Shown one piece after another: positions 8,511 to 16,079 of a DNA stretch of 64,000 bases; the first letter of the stretch is position 1, and each line of letters opens with the position of its first letter. Below the pieces are notes generated by a model. The model ran no database searches. It was given only the letters and a program-made list of their open reading frames with translations, and was not told where the DNA came from. The stretch lies in NCBI RefSeq assembly GCF_029222965.1, contig NZ_JARHUD010000001.1, forward strand, positions 310,001 to 374,000, given 5' to 3'. A program made the position numbers and the translations under genes. Source of the DNA: Aquibaculum arenosum (GTDB lineage: Bacteria; Pseudomonadota; Alphaproteobacteria; Kiloniellales; DSM-21159).

Positions 8511-8924
8511 ATGCAGCATAGGGCGGCATGCCACTGTGGGGCCGTGCAGTTTCAGGTGCGGCTGAGCGACGGCTTCGAGACGCTCCGCCGCTGCTCCTGC
8601 TCTTATTGCCGAATGCGTGGCGCGATCGCGGCGTCGGCGCGCTTGGAGGACATCACCTTCCTCCAGGGCGAAGAGAAGCTCACGCTCTACACCTTCAACA
8701 CAGGCAATGCGAAGCACTACTTCTGCAGCGTCTGTGGCATCTACACCCACCACCAGCGGCGCTCGAACCCGCAGGAGTTCGGCATCAATGTCGCCTGCAT
8801 CGAAGGTGTCAGCCCCTTCGATTTCGCGGAAGTTCCGGTGATGGATGGGGTTCAGCACCCTTCCGACACCGGCGCTGCGGCCCAGGTTGCCGGCACGTTG
8901 CGCTTCATAGCAAAAGCAAAGTGA
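8511..8924 (+). CDS. GFA-family zinc-binding protein, 137 aa
   Basis: A glutathione-dependent formaldehyde-activating enzyme/CENP-V family protein with the three zinc clusters: CHCG near the N-terminus, CSCSYCR near residue 30 and CSVCG near 65. I choose ATG 8511 (MQHRAACHCG); in-frame GTG 8487 and ATG 8496 would add up to eight residues. It ends 12 bp before the converging stop of the TAM41-like gene. Most proteins of this family have no proven enzyme activity, and nothing links it to sphingolipids except position. Confidence 0.85.
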   Translation: MQHRAACHCGAVQFQVRLSDGFETLRRCSCSYCRMRGAIAASARLEDITFLQGEEKLTLYTFNTGNAKHYFCSVCGIYTHHQRRSNPQEFGINVACIEGVSPFDFAEVPVMDGVQHPSDTGAAAQVAGTLRFIAKAK

Positions 8925-8936
8925 TCGACTCTGCTC

Positions 8937-9836
8937 TCAGCGAAAGCCGCCCTTGCGATAGAGACGCCAGGCCAGGAAGGGAGCGGACAGCAGCGGATGG
9001 CGCTGCTCCCAGGGTTTGGGCACGACGCGCACGCCCGAGTGTCGCTCGATCTTCCAGAGCAGATAGCTCTGGCCGCCGGCAAAGGTGAAGGCGGCTTTCG
9101 TTAAGCGCGCCACCGAAAGCAGCTTGCCCCAGAGCCGGCGCAGCGCCCAACGCCGGTTGGCACGACGCTCGCCGTCAGCGCTCGGCGGCGGCAGTTGGGG
9201 CAAAAGGCACGCTCCTAGCGCCTCATAGCGCACGGCGTAGCGCGCGACCAACTCTGCCGCTCGTCCTGGCTGCTCCGCGCGCAGTTCGGTGCGATAGGTC
9301 TCCGCAAAAGCCCGTTCGAACAAGGCGGCCGGGGAGGTGCTTTTCGGCAGCAGCGGGCGCGTCTGGGCGCCGAGCGTGGCGACGGACTGCGCCAGCAGCG
9401 CCACCGACCTCCGTCGCACCGCGGCATCGCTGGACCAGAGCAGACCCGTGGGCTGGGCGAAGCGGGCCCAGAAGTAGGAATGGAAACTGCGCTGCGTCAC
9501 CAGCCGCTCCAGCGCACTAAGGGTTACCAACGCGTACTTCGCGCGCACGATGCGGCCCTCGAACGCGACCTCCTGATAATAGACGTTGGGTGGCAGCACC
9601 CGGTTGCCCAGCGCCGAGAGCGGGTTGCGGTGCGCCTGACGGTAGCTCTCCACCAGGAGGTAGAGATCGACCAGCCCCCCCTCGTCGCTGCCACTGCGCA
9701 GGCAACTGCCATAGAAGAGGATGGCAAGGGTTCCGGGATGGCGCGCGCGGGCGGCCTCCGCTACGGCGTGCACCGCGGTGGAGGCGGGCGCATCGATCTC
9801 GCCTTCGATGATTGCCTGGAGAGGGGACAGGTCCAT
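8937..9836 (-). CDS. TAM41/Mmp37-like nucleotidyltransferase, candidate lipid-phosphate cytidylyltransferase, 299 aa
   Basis: A nucleotidyltransferase-fold protein. FYGSCLRSG (GS at residues 43-44) is followed by VDLYLLVESY with Asp57, then NVYYQEVAFEGRIVRAKYALV (84-104) and a C-terminal helical part with YRTELRAEQPGRAAELV. This order, in particular the Tyr-Gly-Ser, Val-Asp-Leu and Ala-Lys-Tyr-x-Leu-Val elements, matches mitochondrial TAM41, which makes CDP-diacylglycerol from phosphatidate and CTP. It is the last gene of the minus operon, 8 bp after a DAGK-type kinase, suggesting activation of ceramide-1-phosphate to CDP-ceramide before headgroup transfer; that reaction is my inference. The ATG 9836 start removes an implausible Arg-rich extension. 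It could correspond to one of the Caulobacter Cpg proteins. Confidence 0.68.
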   Translation of the reverse strand: MDLSPLQAIIEGEIDAPASTAVHAVAEAARARHPGTLAILFYGSCLRSGSDEGGLVDLYLLVESYRQAHRNPLSALGNRVLPPNVYYQEVAFEGRIVRAKYALVTLSALERLVTQRSFHSYFWARFAQPTGLLWSSDAAVRRRSVALLAQSVATLGAQTRPLLPKSTSPAALFERAFAETYRTELRAEQPGRAAELVARYAVRYEALGACLLPQLPPPSADGERRANRRWALRRLWGKLLSVARLTKAAFTFAGGQSYLLWKIERHSGVRVVPKPWEQRHPLLSAPFLAWRLYRKGGFR

Positions 9837-9844
9837 CGGTCGCC

Positions 9845-10801
9845 TCAAAAGCGCAAGAAGGACAGGCTGTCGTCGGCGGTGATCCGCAGGGGACGGGAGG
9901 GATCGGGCTGATAGAACTGGCCGTCGAGGGTGAAGGGCTCGCGCAGCTCCAGCTCGATGCTGCGCGCGCCGCGGCTGCGGTAGCCCTCGGGCAGGCGGCG
10001 CGTGCGTCCGCCGTAGAGGACACAGGGCGCGTGCCACAAGAGGCGCCGGGGCGGATGGGCGATGGCCGTATAGCGCAAAGGACCCCCGTCCTGATTCCAG
10101 AAGGGACGCGAACCGACCACAAGGCGATCCAGCGTGGTGACCAGGACCAGAAGTTCATGCCGTTCGTTGGGCGATGCGCCGTCGAAGGCAGTGGCGATGG
10201 TCTCGCCGGGCACCGCATCGCGGCTGGTCCCCAGAGCCCAGCCGAGCAGCAGGCCGGCGATGGTCAGGCCTGCGGCCCAGTCGGCCTCGATGCCCAGCGC
10301 GTGCACCCGGCGGCGGCAGATCTCGATGGCCTGATGAATCCCGGCGGCACCAAAGAACATGCCGCGTTGGGGTGGCGCATCGGCCATGCCCTCCAGGCGC
10401 AGGATCGGTCGATGGCGCAGGTGGCGTTCGATTTCGCCGCTGCGCGCCAGGGCCGTGAGTCGCCGGAGGATCCCGCCCGGGCGCCCGCGCAGGCCCACAT
10501 CGGCCGCCGTCATGTTGGTCATGCCGCGCGGCAGCAGGGCGAGCAGGGGCGGTCGCGCGCCATAGGGCCGCTCTTCCAGAAGGCTTGTCATCACCGCCTG
10601 CACCGTGCCGTCGCCCCCGGCCACGGCCAGGATGCCGACCTCGTGCCGCGCGAAGTCACGCAGGACCTGCGGGATCTCCGCCACATCGTCCAGGCGATGA
10701 TGCAAAAGGTCCGGCAAGGCGTCGGCCGCGGCCTGCAGGCGTGGCATGCCGCGCTTGTTCTGCTGGCTGCGCGGGTTGCTGACGAGGCCCACTTTGAGCA
10801 C
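9845..10801 (-). CDS. DAGK-family lipid kinase, candidate ceramide kinase (CpgB type), 318 aa
   Basis: A diacylglycerol/sphingosine-kinase fold protein with the ATP-binding GGDGTV at residues 62-67, preceded by SNPRSQQN at the N-terminus. Members phosphorylate the hydroxyl of a lipid at the cytoplasmic membrane face. Caulobacter CpgB, of this family, is a ceramide kinase required for anionic ceramide phosphoglycerate, and this gene occupies the matching context beside ceramide-synthesis genes. It follows the LptG-like gene by 13 bp and precedes the TAM41-like gene by 8 bp. A general YegS/DagK role cannot be excluded from sequence alone. Confidence 0.8.
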   Translation of the reverse strand: MLKVGLVSNPRSQQNKRGMPRLQAAADALPDLLHHRLDDVAEIPQVLRDFARHEVGILAVAGGDGTVQAVMTSLLEERPYGARPPLLALLPRGMTNMTAADVGLRGRPGGILRRLTALARSGEIERHLRHRPILRLEGMADAPPQRGMFFGAAGIHQAIEICRRRVHALGIEADWAAGLTIAGLLLGWALGTSRDAVPGETIATAFDGASPNERHELLVLVTTLDRLVVGSRPFWNQDGGPLRYTAIAHPPRRLLWHAPCVLYGGRTRRLPEGYRSRGARSIELELREPFTLDGQFYQPDPSRPLRITADDSLSFLRF

Positions 10802-10814
10802 AGGCGCTGCTTTC

Positions 10815-11903
10815 TCAGGAACGTCGGGAGAGGGTGATGGGTGCGGTCGCTTCCGGCTTCAGCAGCAGGTGCGCCACAAGACAGGCGAGCAGTATGGGCG
10901 GCGACCAGGCCGCCAGCAGCGGCGGCAGGAAGCCCACCTCGCCCAGAGCCACCGACATGCCGTCCAGAATGAAGAAGGCAAAGCCGAAGGCCAATCCGCT
11001 CAGTGTCAGGCGAGTCACTTCGCCGGTGCGTCGCCAGCCCTGACCGAGGGCAAAGGCGAGGCAAAGCACCAGCGGCGCGCCGAAGAACTGGGCGAGACGG
11101 GCGTTCACCCAGGTGGCATAGAGCTCGCGGGGTCGCTGGCCATAGCCGTCGCTTTGCAGCAGGTCCCAGAGATCGACCAGCGCCAGTTCGCGCGGCGGTC
11201 GCTCCACCAGACGGAGCTGCGCGACCTCCACGTGGCCTTTCCATGCGAGTTCCGGCACTTCTGTGGTGCGGTAGGGATCGGTGTCGTGCCTGACCACGTC
11301 GCGCAGCAGCCAACCGTCTTCGCGCTTCACGGCAACGGCCGCATCGAGCCGATCGAGCAGCGTGCCATCCTCGCTGCGGCGGAAGAGGGTGACCTGTTCA
11401 AGCTGCTCCTCCTGCAGGTTCTGGGCCGCGATGCGCACGATGTCGTTGCCGCTGCGCAGCCAGATGAACTCCCGGTCCCCGCTCAGCAACCCGCCGCTGC
11501 GAAACTCCCCCACACCCCAGTCACGCAAGGCGTCGGTCGTGTGCGGCACCACCTGGTCGTTGAGCAGGAACTGGAGCAGACCCAGTGACAGCAGGACCGG
11601 CAGCAAGCCGGTGAGCAGGCGGAACTGCGACAGGCCGCTGCCCCAGGTGGCCACCAGTTCCCGCTGCCGCAGCAGTTCCGCCACGGTGAGCAGCGCGGCG
11701 ATCAAGGTCGCGATCGGCAGCAGCTGCGCCATCAATGAGGGCAGGCGCAAGAGCGTATAGCGAAAGACTGTTTCGCTGGTCCACTCGTCGCCGCTGAAGG
11801 CCTCGGTCATCTCGAAGGCCACCACAGCCAGAGAGACGCCGATCAGCACCAGCAGGAAGCGCAGGATGAACAGGCGGGCAAAGTAGCGGTGCAGCGTCGT
11901 CAT
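10815..11903 (-). CDS. LptG/LptF-family permease (second of a pair), 362 aa
   Basis: A YjgP/YjgQ-family inner-membrane protein with three N-terminal membrane segments (about 15-32, 52-78, 98-118), a periplasmic beta-jellyroll region of about 120-260, and three C-terminal segments. In the LPS pathway such proteins pair with LptB2 to extract a lipid and pass it to LptC/LptA. Its ATG overlaps the stop of the LptF-like gene (ATGA). Canonical lptF-lptG normally lie near lptD; here neighbours are lipid kinase, phosphoesterase and ceramide genes, so a role in moving sphingolipids is an attractive inference. It may still be the only LptG of the cell. Confidence 0.8.
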   Translation of the reverse strand: MTTLHRYFARLFILRFLLVLIGVSLAVVAFEMTEAFSGDEWTSETVFRYTLLRLPSLMAQLLPIATLIAALLTVAELLRQRELVATWGSGLSQFRLLTGLLPVLLSLGLLQFLLNDQVVPHTTDALRDWGVGEFRSGGLLSGDREFIWLRSGNDIVRIAAQNLQEEQLEQVTLFRRSEDGTLLDRLDAAVAVKREDGWLLRDVVRHDTDPYRTTEVPELAWKGHVEVAQLRLVERPPRELALVDLWDLLQSDGYGQRPRELYATWVNARLAQFFGAPLVLCLAFALGQGWRRTGEVTRLTLSGLAFGFAFFILDGMSVALGEVGFLPPLLAAWSPPILLACLVAHLLLKPEATAPITLSRRS

Positions 11904-13087
11904 CCGGGCGCCGCTCCCCGACCTTCATCCGGCCGTCGGCGTCTGCGTCGGCGCAGCAGTCCCGAGCCCGGCACACGGAAGGCGGCGCGCAGGAAAAGCG
12001 TGAATGACAGCAGGGCGAAACCCGCCACCGGCAGCCAGATCCCAATCGCCGGCTCGATGTTGCCGCGCCGCACTTCCCTCAGCCCCGACTGCAGCAGTTC
12101 GTTGAAGAGCAGCAGCACCACCACGCCGATGAGCATCCCGTAGTTGCGCGCGCTGCGCCGGCGCCCCATGGCCAGCGGAATGGCGAGGAAGGGCAGAATG
12201 GGAATGGAGACTATGCGCGCCAGGCGCATGTTGAACTCGCCGATCAGGCGCTCGCGGTCGATGCCCACGTCCGGGTCGTCGCGCCGGTTCCAGAGCTCGG
12301 CAAGCGTCAGTTCCCGCTCATCCATGCCCCGGGCGCGAAAGGCCGTGAAGGCGCCGTCCCCGATGGTCGTGCGCAGCTCGTCGAAGCGCAGCACGCCCTC
12401 TGAGGCTTCGGGGCTGTCGCGATCCTCGGCCGGGTTCAACCGCGTCGTCAGCTGAACGCCGTCGAAGAGGCGAACCACCGGCGGGTGGTTGCTGCCGGTT
12501 TCCACGAGAACGCCGTCCTGGGCGGTGATGGCCAGCGCCTGGTCCTCGTCGGTTTCGCGATAGACGAAGACCCGCTCATAGCGCTCCTTGTCACGCGAGG
12601 CGCCCTCCACCATGAAGGTGAAGCCGTCGGCTGAGACGAAAACGCCGGGCTGTAGCAGAGCCTGGAGCGACACGTTGGTCACCGCATAGACCACGGCCCG
12701 GTAGGCATAGCGGCTGTGGGGTTGCAGCGAGTTGAAGATCACGAAAGCGAGCATCGCCAGCAGCAGCGTCGCCGCCAGGGCGGGGCGCAGAAGTTGGTGC
12801 AGGCCGGTGCCCGTCGCCAGCATCACATCCAGTTCGCTGTCGCGCGACAGCTTGCGGAAGGCGAAGTAGACCGCAAGGAACAGCGCCATGGGCAGTGCGA
12901 GGCCCAGGTAGTGCGGAACGAGGTAGGCCAGCAGCTCCACGACCACGCGCACGGGCCCCTTGGCGCCCAGCACGAAGTCCAGCACCCGCAGCATGCGCTC
13001 GACCAGCAGCACCATCAGGGCGATCAGCAGCGTCAGCCCCAGCGGCGGCAGCAGGAGTTTGATGACATAGCGGTTGAAAATGGGCAT
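11900..13087 (-). CDS. LptF-family permease (first of a pair), 395 aa
   Basis: Starts MPIFNRYVIKLLLPPLG, a typical LptF/LptG N-terminus running into the first membrane helix. Helices follow near 50-72 and 92-118, then a periplasmic region of about 120-270 and C-terminal helices beginning near 295 (ARIVSIPILPFLAIPLAMG). The C-terminus ends in an Arg-rich run and the reading frame is coupled to the LptG-like gene by a 4-bp overlap. ATG 13087 is preferred over the in-frame upstream start at 13114 because the conserved N-terminus begins there. It probably forms a heterodimer with its neighbour and needs an ATPase (LptB) encoded elsewhere. Confidence 0.82.
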   Translation of the reverse strand: MPIFNRYVIKLLLPPLGLTLLIALMVLLVERMLRVLDFVLGAKGPVRVVVELLAYLVPHYLGLALPMALFLAVYFAFRKLSRDSELDVMLATGTGLHQLLRPALAATLLLAMLAFVIFNSLQPHSRYAYRAVVYAVTNVSLQALLQPGVFVSADGFTFMVEGASRDKERYERVFVYRETDEDQALAITAQDGVLVETGSNHPPVVRLFDGVQLTTRLNPAEDRDSPEASEGVLRFDELRTTIGDGAFTAFRARGMDERELTLAELWNRRDDPDVGIDRERLIGEFNMRLARIVSIPILPFLAIPLAMGRRRSARNYGMLIGVVVLLLFNELLQSGLREVRRGNIEPAIGIWLPVAGFALLSFTLFLRAAFRVPGSGLLRRRRRRRPDEGRGAAPG

Positions 13088-13137
13088 TGCGTCCCGCTTT
13101 CCGTCCCGGGGCACCGGCCCCGCTCGGCGCGACTGTC

Positions 13138-14079
13138 CTAGCGCAGCCGGCCCGGCAAGGCCAGTGTGCGGCTGTCGCGCTCCAGGAAGCGGCCGGCTTC
13201 GGGATCGTAGCCTCGTCGCTGCAGCCGCAGCCCGCCGTCCTCGGCGAAATGCAGAAGGTGGTAGCCCGCCGCCGGGCGGCCGTGCCAGGCAAGCGCGCTG
13301 CCAGAGGCGACGCCAAGCACCGGGATCGGCCCGTCGGGCCCGGGCAGCTCATCTTGCAGGTAGCGATGGTCGTGGCCGTGCAGCAGGAGGCTGCAGCCGC
13401 GCCGCACCAGGATGTCGCGCAGCGCCGCGGCATCGCTCAGGGCCTTGCGGCGGCTGTTGCGGCCGGCGACCGGGCTGTGATGAATGAGGATGATTACCTG
13501 GACCGCTTCCTGATTCAGTTCCGCCAGCATCTTATCCAGGCGCTCGAGCTGCGCCCGGCCGAGGCGACCGCTTGCCAAGGTCGGCGCGGTGGGGACGGCG
13601 GTAGACAGGCCGACCAGGGCCAGAGGGCCGCGGCGGGTGAGGGTGGGGAAAGGGTCCGCGAAGCTGGGAGCTCCTCGGCCCGCCGGCGTGCCGGGCAGAT
13701 AGGCCTGCCAGTGGCCCCAGGACTGCTCCCAGGTCTGGCGCACAAGATGGTCGTGGTTGCCGGGAACCAGCGTCAGCCGCTCGGGCGGCGCCAGGCGTTC
13801 GAGGAGGCGGGCCGCCGCCGCAAACTCAGCCGGCAGAGAGAGGTTCACCAGGTCACCGGTGAGCGCGATGTGATCAGGTGCCTGCGCCTGAATGTCCTCC
13901 AGAAGCGCCTCCAGCACCTCGGGCCGATGGACCGCCTTGCGCTTGCTGTGCCAGGACAGCCAGCTCAGCAGTCGCTTGCCGAGCAGCTCCCGCGGGCGGG
14001 CGCGGGGCAGGGGCGGCAGGTGCAGGTCGGAGATGTGAGCGAGAACGAAGGTCAAGCGCGGGCATCCAGGCGGTGACAA
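13138..14079 (-). CDS. Calcineurin-like metallophosphoesterase, about 313 aa
   Basis: A binuclear metallophosphoesterase with the full motif set: HISDLH (15-20), GDLVN (74-78), GNHDH (106-110), and later HHSP and HGHDHRY. This resembles the LpxH/Icc branch acting on phosphodiesters or pyrophosphates. It lies between the MobA-like gene (30 bp) and the LptF-like gene (50 bp), so it is probably a member of the sphingolipid operon and may cleave a nucleotide-activated or phosphorylated lipid intermediate; this is inference. The exact start is uncertain: GTG 14079 is used, but an internal TTG just before the conserved FVLAHISDLH is possible. Confidence 0.85.
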   Translation of the reverse strand: MSPPGCPRLTFVLAHISDLHLPPLPRARPRELLGKRLLSWLSWHSKRKAVHRPEVLEALLEDIQAQAPDHIALTGDLVNLSLPAEFAAAARLLERLAPPERLTLVPGNHDHLVRQTWEQSWGHWQAYLPGTPAGRGAPSFADPFPTLTRRGPLALVGLSTAVPTAPTLASGRLGRAQLERLDKMLAELNQEAVQVIILIHHSPVAGRNSRRKALSDAAALRDILVRRGCSLLLHGHDHRYLQDELPGPDGPIPVLGVASGSALAWHGRPAAGYHLLHFAEDGGLRLQRRGYDPEAGRFLERDSRTLALPGRLR

Positions 14080-14109
14080 TAGGCTGGCGGAAAGCCGGGA
14101 AGCTGCAGT

Positions 14110-14928
14110 CTAGGCTTCGGCATTGCGGCTTGCCAGGATGCGCTCGGCCAGGGCCAGATCCTCCGGCTTGTCCACATCCACCGCTGCCCAGGCCTCGGGG
14201 AGGATTACGGTGCGCGCCTGGGCACCGGCAACACGGGACAGCCGGCCCATAGCGTGCTCCAACGTCAGTCGGCGCAGCAAATAGGCGAGCAGCGTGCCCG
14301 GACCGACGCGCCGGGCGATGCGCCAGGGGCGCTTGCGGTCCTGCTCCACCGATTGCCAGAAGGCAATGGCGTCGGCCGCAGCCGGACGTTTGAGCGCAAA
14401 GAGGTTCGCGCCACTGTAGGACTCCTCGCGAAAGCGCAAGAAGGTGCGCCGACTCTCCGGGAAGGCAGCTCGGATCGCGCTGGCCGGCACCAGGGCGGCA
14501 TCGATGTCGCTCTCCTGCGCCAGTGACCGGGCGCAGAAGGCATCGATCAGTGCGGGCGTGAGCAAGGCATGGTCGGCGGTGGTGACCAGGGTGGGGCAGG
14601 GATATCCCAACTGCTTCCAACCTGCGGCGACGCTGCCCGCGGGGCCGGCGCCGGTGGGCAGCATGACGATGCGTCCGGACTCCAAGGCTGGTCTCAAGCC
14701 TTCGATCTCCGAGAGCAGATCGGGTGTCGGCGCTGCCACCGCGATCTTGTCGATGCTCCGGGCCGCCAGCAGCGCGTCGAGCACCCGCTCCACCATCGGC
14801 CGGCCCGCCACCGGCGCCAGGGCCTTCCAGCGCTGTCCGCTGTGGCGTGCCACCGGATCGTCCGGTCCGCGCTGGCCGGCGAGCACGAGCGCGGTGACGG
14901 TGCCCGGCGGTGGTGCGGCGGCGCTCAC
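14110..14928 (-). CDS. MobA-like NTP transferase domain protein, 272 aa
   Basis: An NTP_transf_3 (MobA-like) fold: VLAGQRGPDD near residue 15, KALAPVAGRPMVERVLDAL at about 35-53, and TTADHAL with the metal-binding Asp near 120. Such proteins couple a nucleotide to a phosphorylated sugar, sugar acid or small molecule. The start overlaps the bcerS stop by four bases, so it is translationally coupled to ceramide synthase. A role in preparing the polar headgroup (for example an activated glycerate or sugar) is inferred from context. A molybdenum cofactor role is unlikely because no mob/moa genes are near. Confidence 0.78.
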   Translation of the reverse strand: MSAAAPPPGTVTALVLAGQRGPDDPVARHSGQRWKALAPVAGRPMVERVLDALLAARSIDKIAVAAPTPDLLSEIEGLRPALESGRIVMLPTGAGPAGSVAAGWKQLGYPCPTLVTTADHALLTPALIDAFCARSLAQESDIDAALVPASAIRAAFPESRRTFLRFREESYSGANLFALKRPAAADAIAFWQSVEQDRKRPWRIARRVGPGTLLAYLLRRLTLEHAMGRLSRVAGAQARTVILPEAWAAVDVDKPEDLALAERILASRNAEA

Positions 14929-16067
14929 GTCAGTTCCTTCTGGTAGATCCGATAGGTCTTGTAGGCCTGGGGGGCCAGCCGCTCGATCAGGCGGCGCATG
15001 GGGCGGTTGTTCTCCAGCACCCAGGAGAGCTCCGCGCCGGTCACGCGCCCCCGGGCACGGTGGTACTCATAGGCCCGTTCGATGACGCCGAGCGCGAGCG
15101 CCGCGCCCAGGACGCCGCCCTGGTAGCGCTTGCGCACGCCCATCAAGGGCATGCGGCCGCTGGTGGTGCCGCGCACCTTGATGCGCCAGAGCAGCTTCGC
15201 CAGGCCGAAGGGCAGGAGACGGCCGTTCAGGTCGGCAATGGCCTCGTTGACGTTCGGGAGCGTCACGGCGAAGGCTGCCGGCTCGCCCTCCACCTCGCCG
15301 ATGGTGACCCACTCGGGCTTGATCAGCGGGCGCAGGCTCTTGGCCAGGTGCCGCACCTCGCCCTCGGTCATGGGCACAAAGCCCCAGTTGTCGCGCCAGG
15401 CATCGTTGAAGATGTCGACGATCAGCCTGAGTTCTTCGGTGTAGCGGGAGAAATCCATCGGCCGGAAAGTGACGCGGCTGTCTCCGATCCCCGAGGCGAT
15501 CAGGCGCTTGAGTGAGTCCGGGAAAGGCTGGGTCATATCGACCCAATAGGCCAGAAGGTCGCGCGCCTTTGTGTAGCCCTGCTCCTCCACCCGCGGGCCA
15601 TACCAGGGTCGGACGTGGCCCATCATCATCGACGGCGGGCGATCGAAACCGTCGACCAGCAGCCCGCTTTCATCGTTGATCGAGAGGCTGAAGGGGCCGA
15701 AGACGCGCTGCAGGCCCTTGCTGCGCAGCCAATCCTCCGCGGTCCCGAAGAGCGCCGAAAAGACTTCCTGACGATCGATGGCTTCCAGGAATCCGAAAGT
15801 GCCGGCCTCGTCTTTGTGCTGCTCCAGGCGCAGCCGGTCGACCTGCGCGCTGATGCGGCCGACGGGCACGCCATCGGACCAGGCGATCCACAGCTTGGCC
15901 TCGGCGTGCTCGAACCAGGGATTGTGTTTCGGACTCAGATGTTGGCGCCGCTCCAGGAGCAGCGGCGGTACCCACTGCGGGTCCTCGGCGTAGATTCGCC
16001 AGGGAACCCGCAGGAAGGCATCGAGATCCTTACCGGTCTCGACAGGCGTGACCTGGATGTCGGTCAT
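14925..16067 (-). CDS. bcerS: Bacterial ceramide synthase-type N-acyltransferase (bCerS, CC_1154-like), 380 aa
   Basis: The protein starts MTDIQVTPVETGKDLDAFL and carries VPWRIYAEDPQWVPPL, followed by a long GNAT-like body (FGPFSLSINDESGLLVDGF near 130; a C-terminal acetyltransferase-like half with a final AYKTYRIYQKEL). This architecture is that of the Caulobacter CC_1154/bCerS family, often mis-annotated as dATP pyrophosphohydrolase, which N-acylates the long-chain base. Length of about 380 agrees. It sits 12 bp after the hydroxylase gene and is coupled to the MobA-like gene. Because spt, cerR, acpR and aasR are in the same locus, the full ceramide pathway is encoded here. Acyl donor unknown. 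Confidence 0.85.
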   Translation of the reverse strand: MTDIQVTPVETGKDLDAFLRVPWRIYAEDPQWVPPLLLERRQHLSPKHNPWFEHAEAKLWIAWSDGVPVGRISAQVDRLRLEQHKDEAGTFGFLEAIDRQEVFSALFGTAEDWLRSKGLQRVFGPFSLSINDESGLLVDGFDRPPSMMMGHVRPWYGPRVEEQGYTKARDLLAYWVDMTQPFPDSLKRLIASGIGDSRVTFRPMDFSRYTEELRLIVDIFNDAWRDNWGFVPMTEGEVRHLAKSLRPLIKPEWVTIGEVEGEPAAFAVTLPNVNEAIADLNGRLLPFGLAKLLWRIKVRGTTSGRMPLMGVRKRYQGGVLGAALALGVIERAYEYHRARGRVTGAELSWVLENNRPMRRLIERLAPQAYKTYRIYQKELT

Positions 16068-16079
16068 GCCCGGACGGCG

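Noticed and set aside
9812-10837. A 341-codon open frame on the plus strand
   Set aside because: Antisense to the lipid kinase with its GGDGTV motif; no domain in the plus frame.
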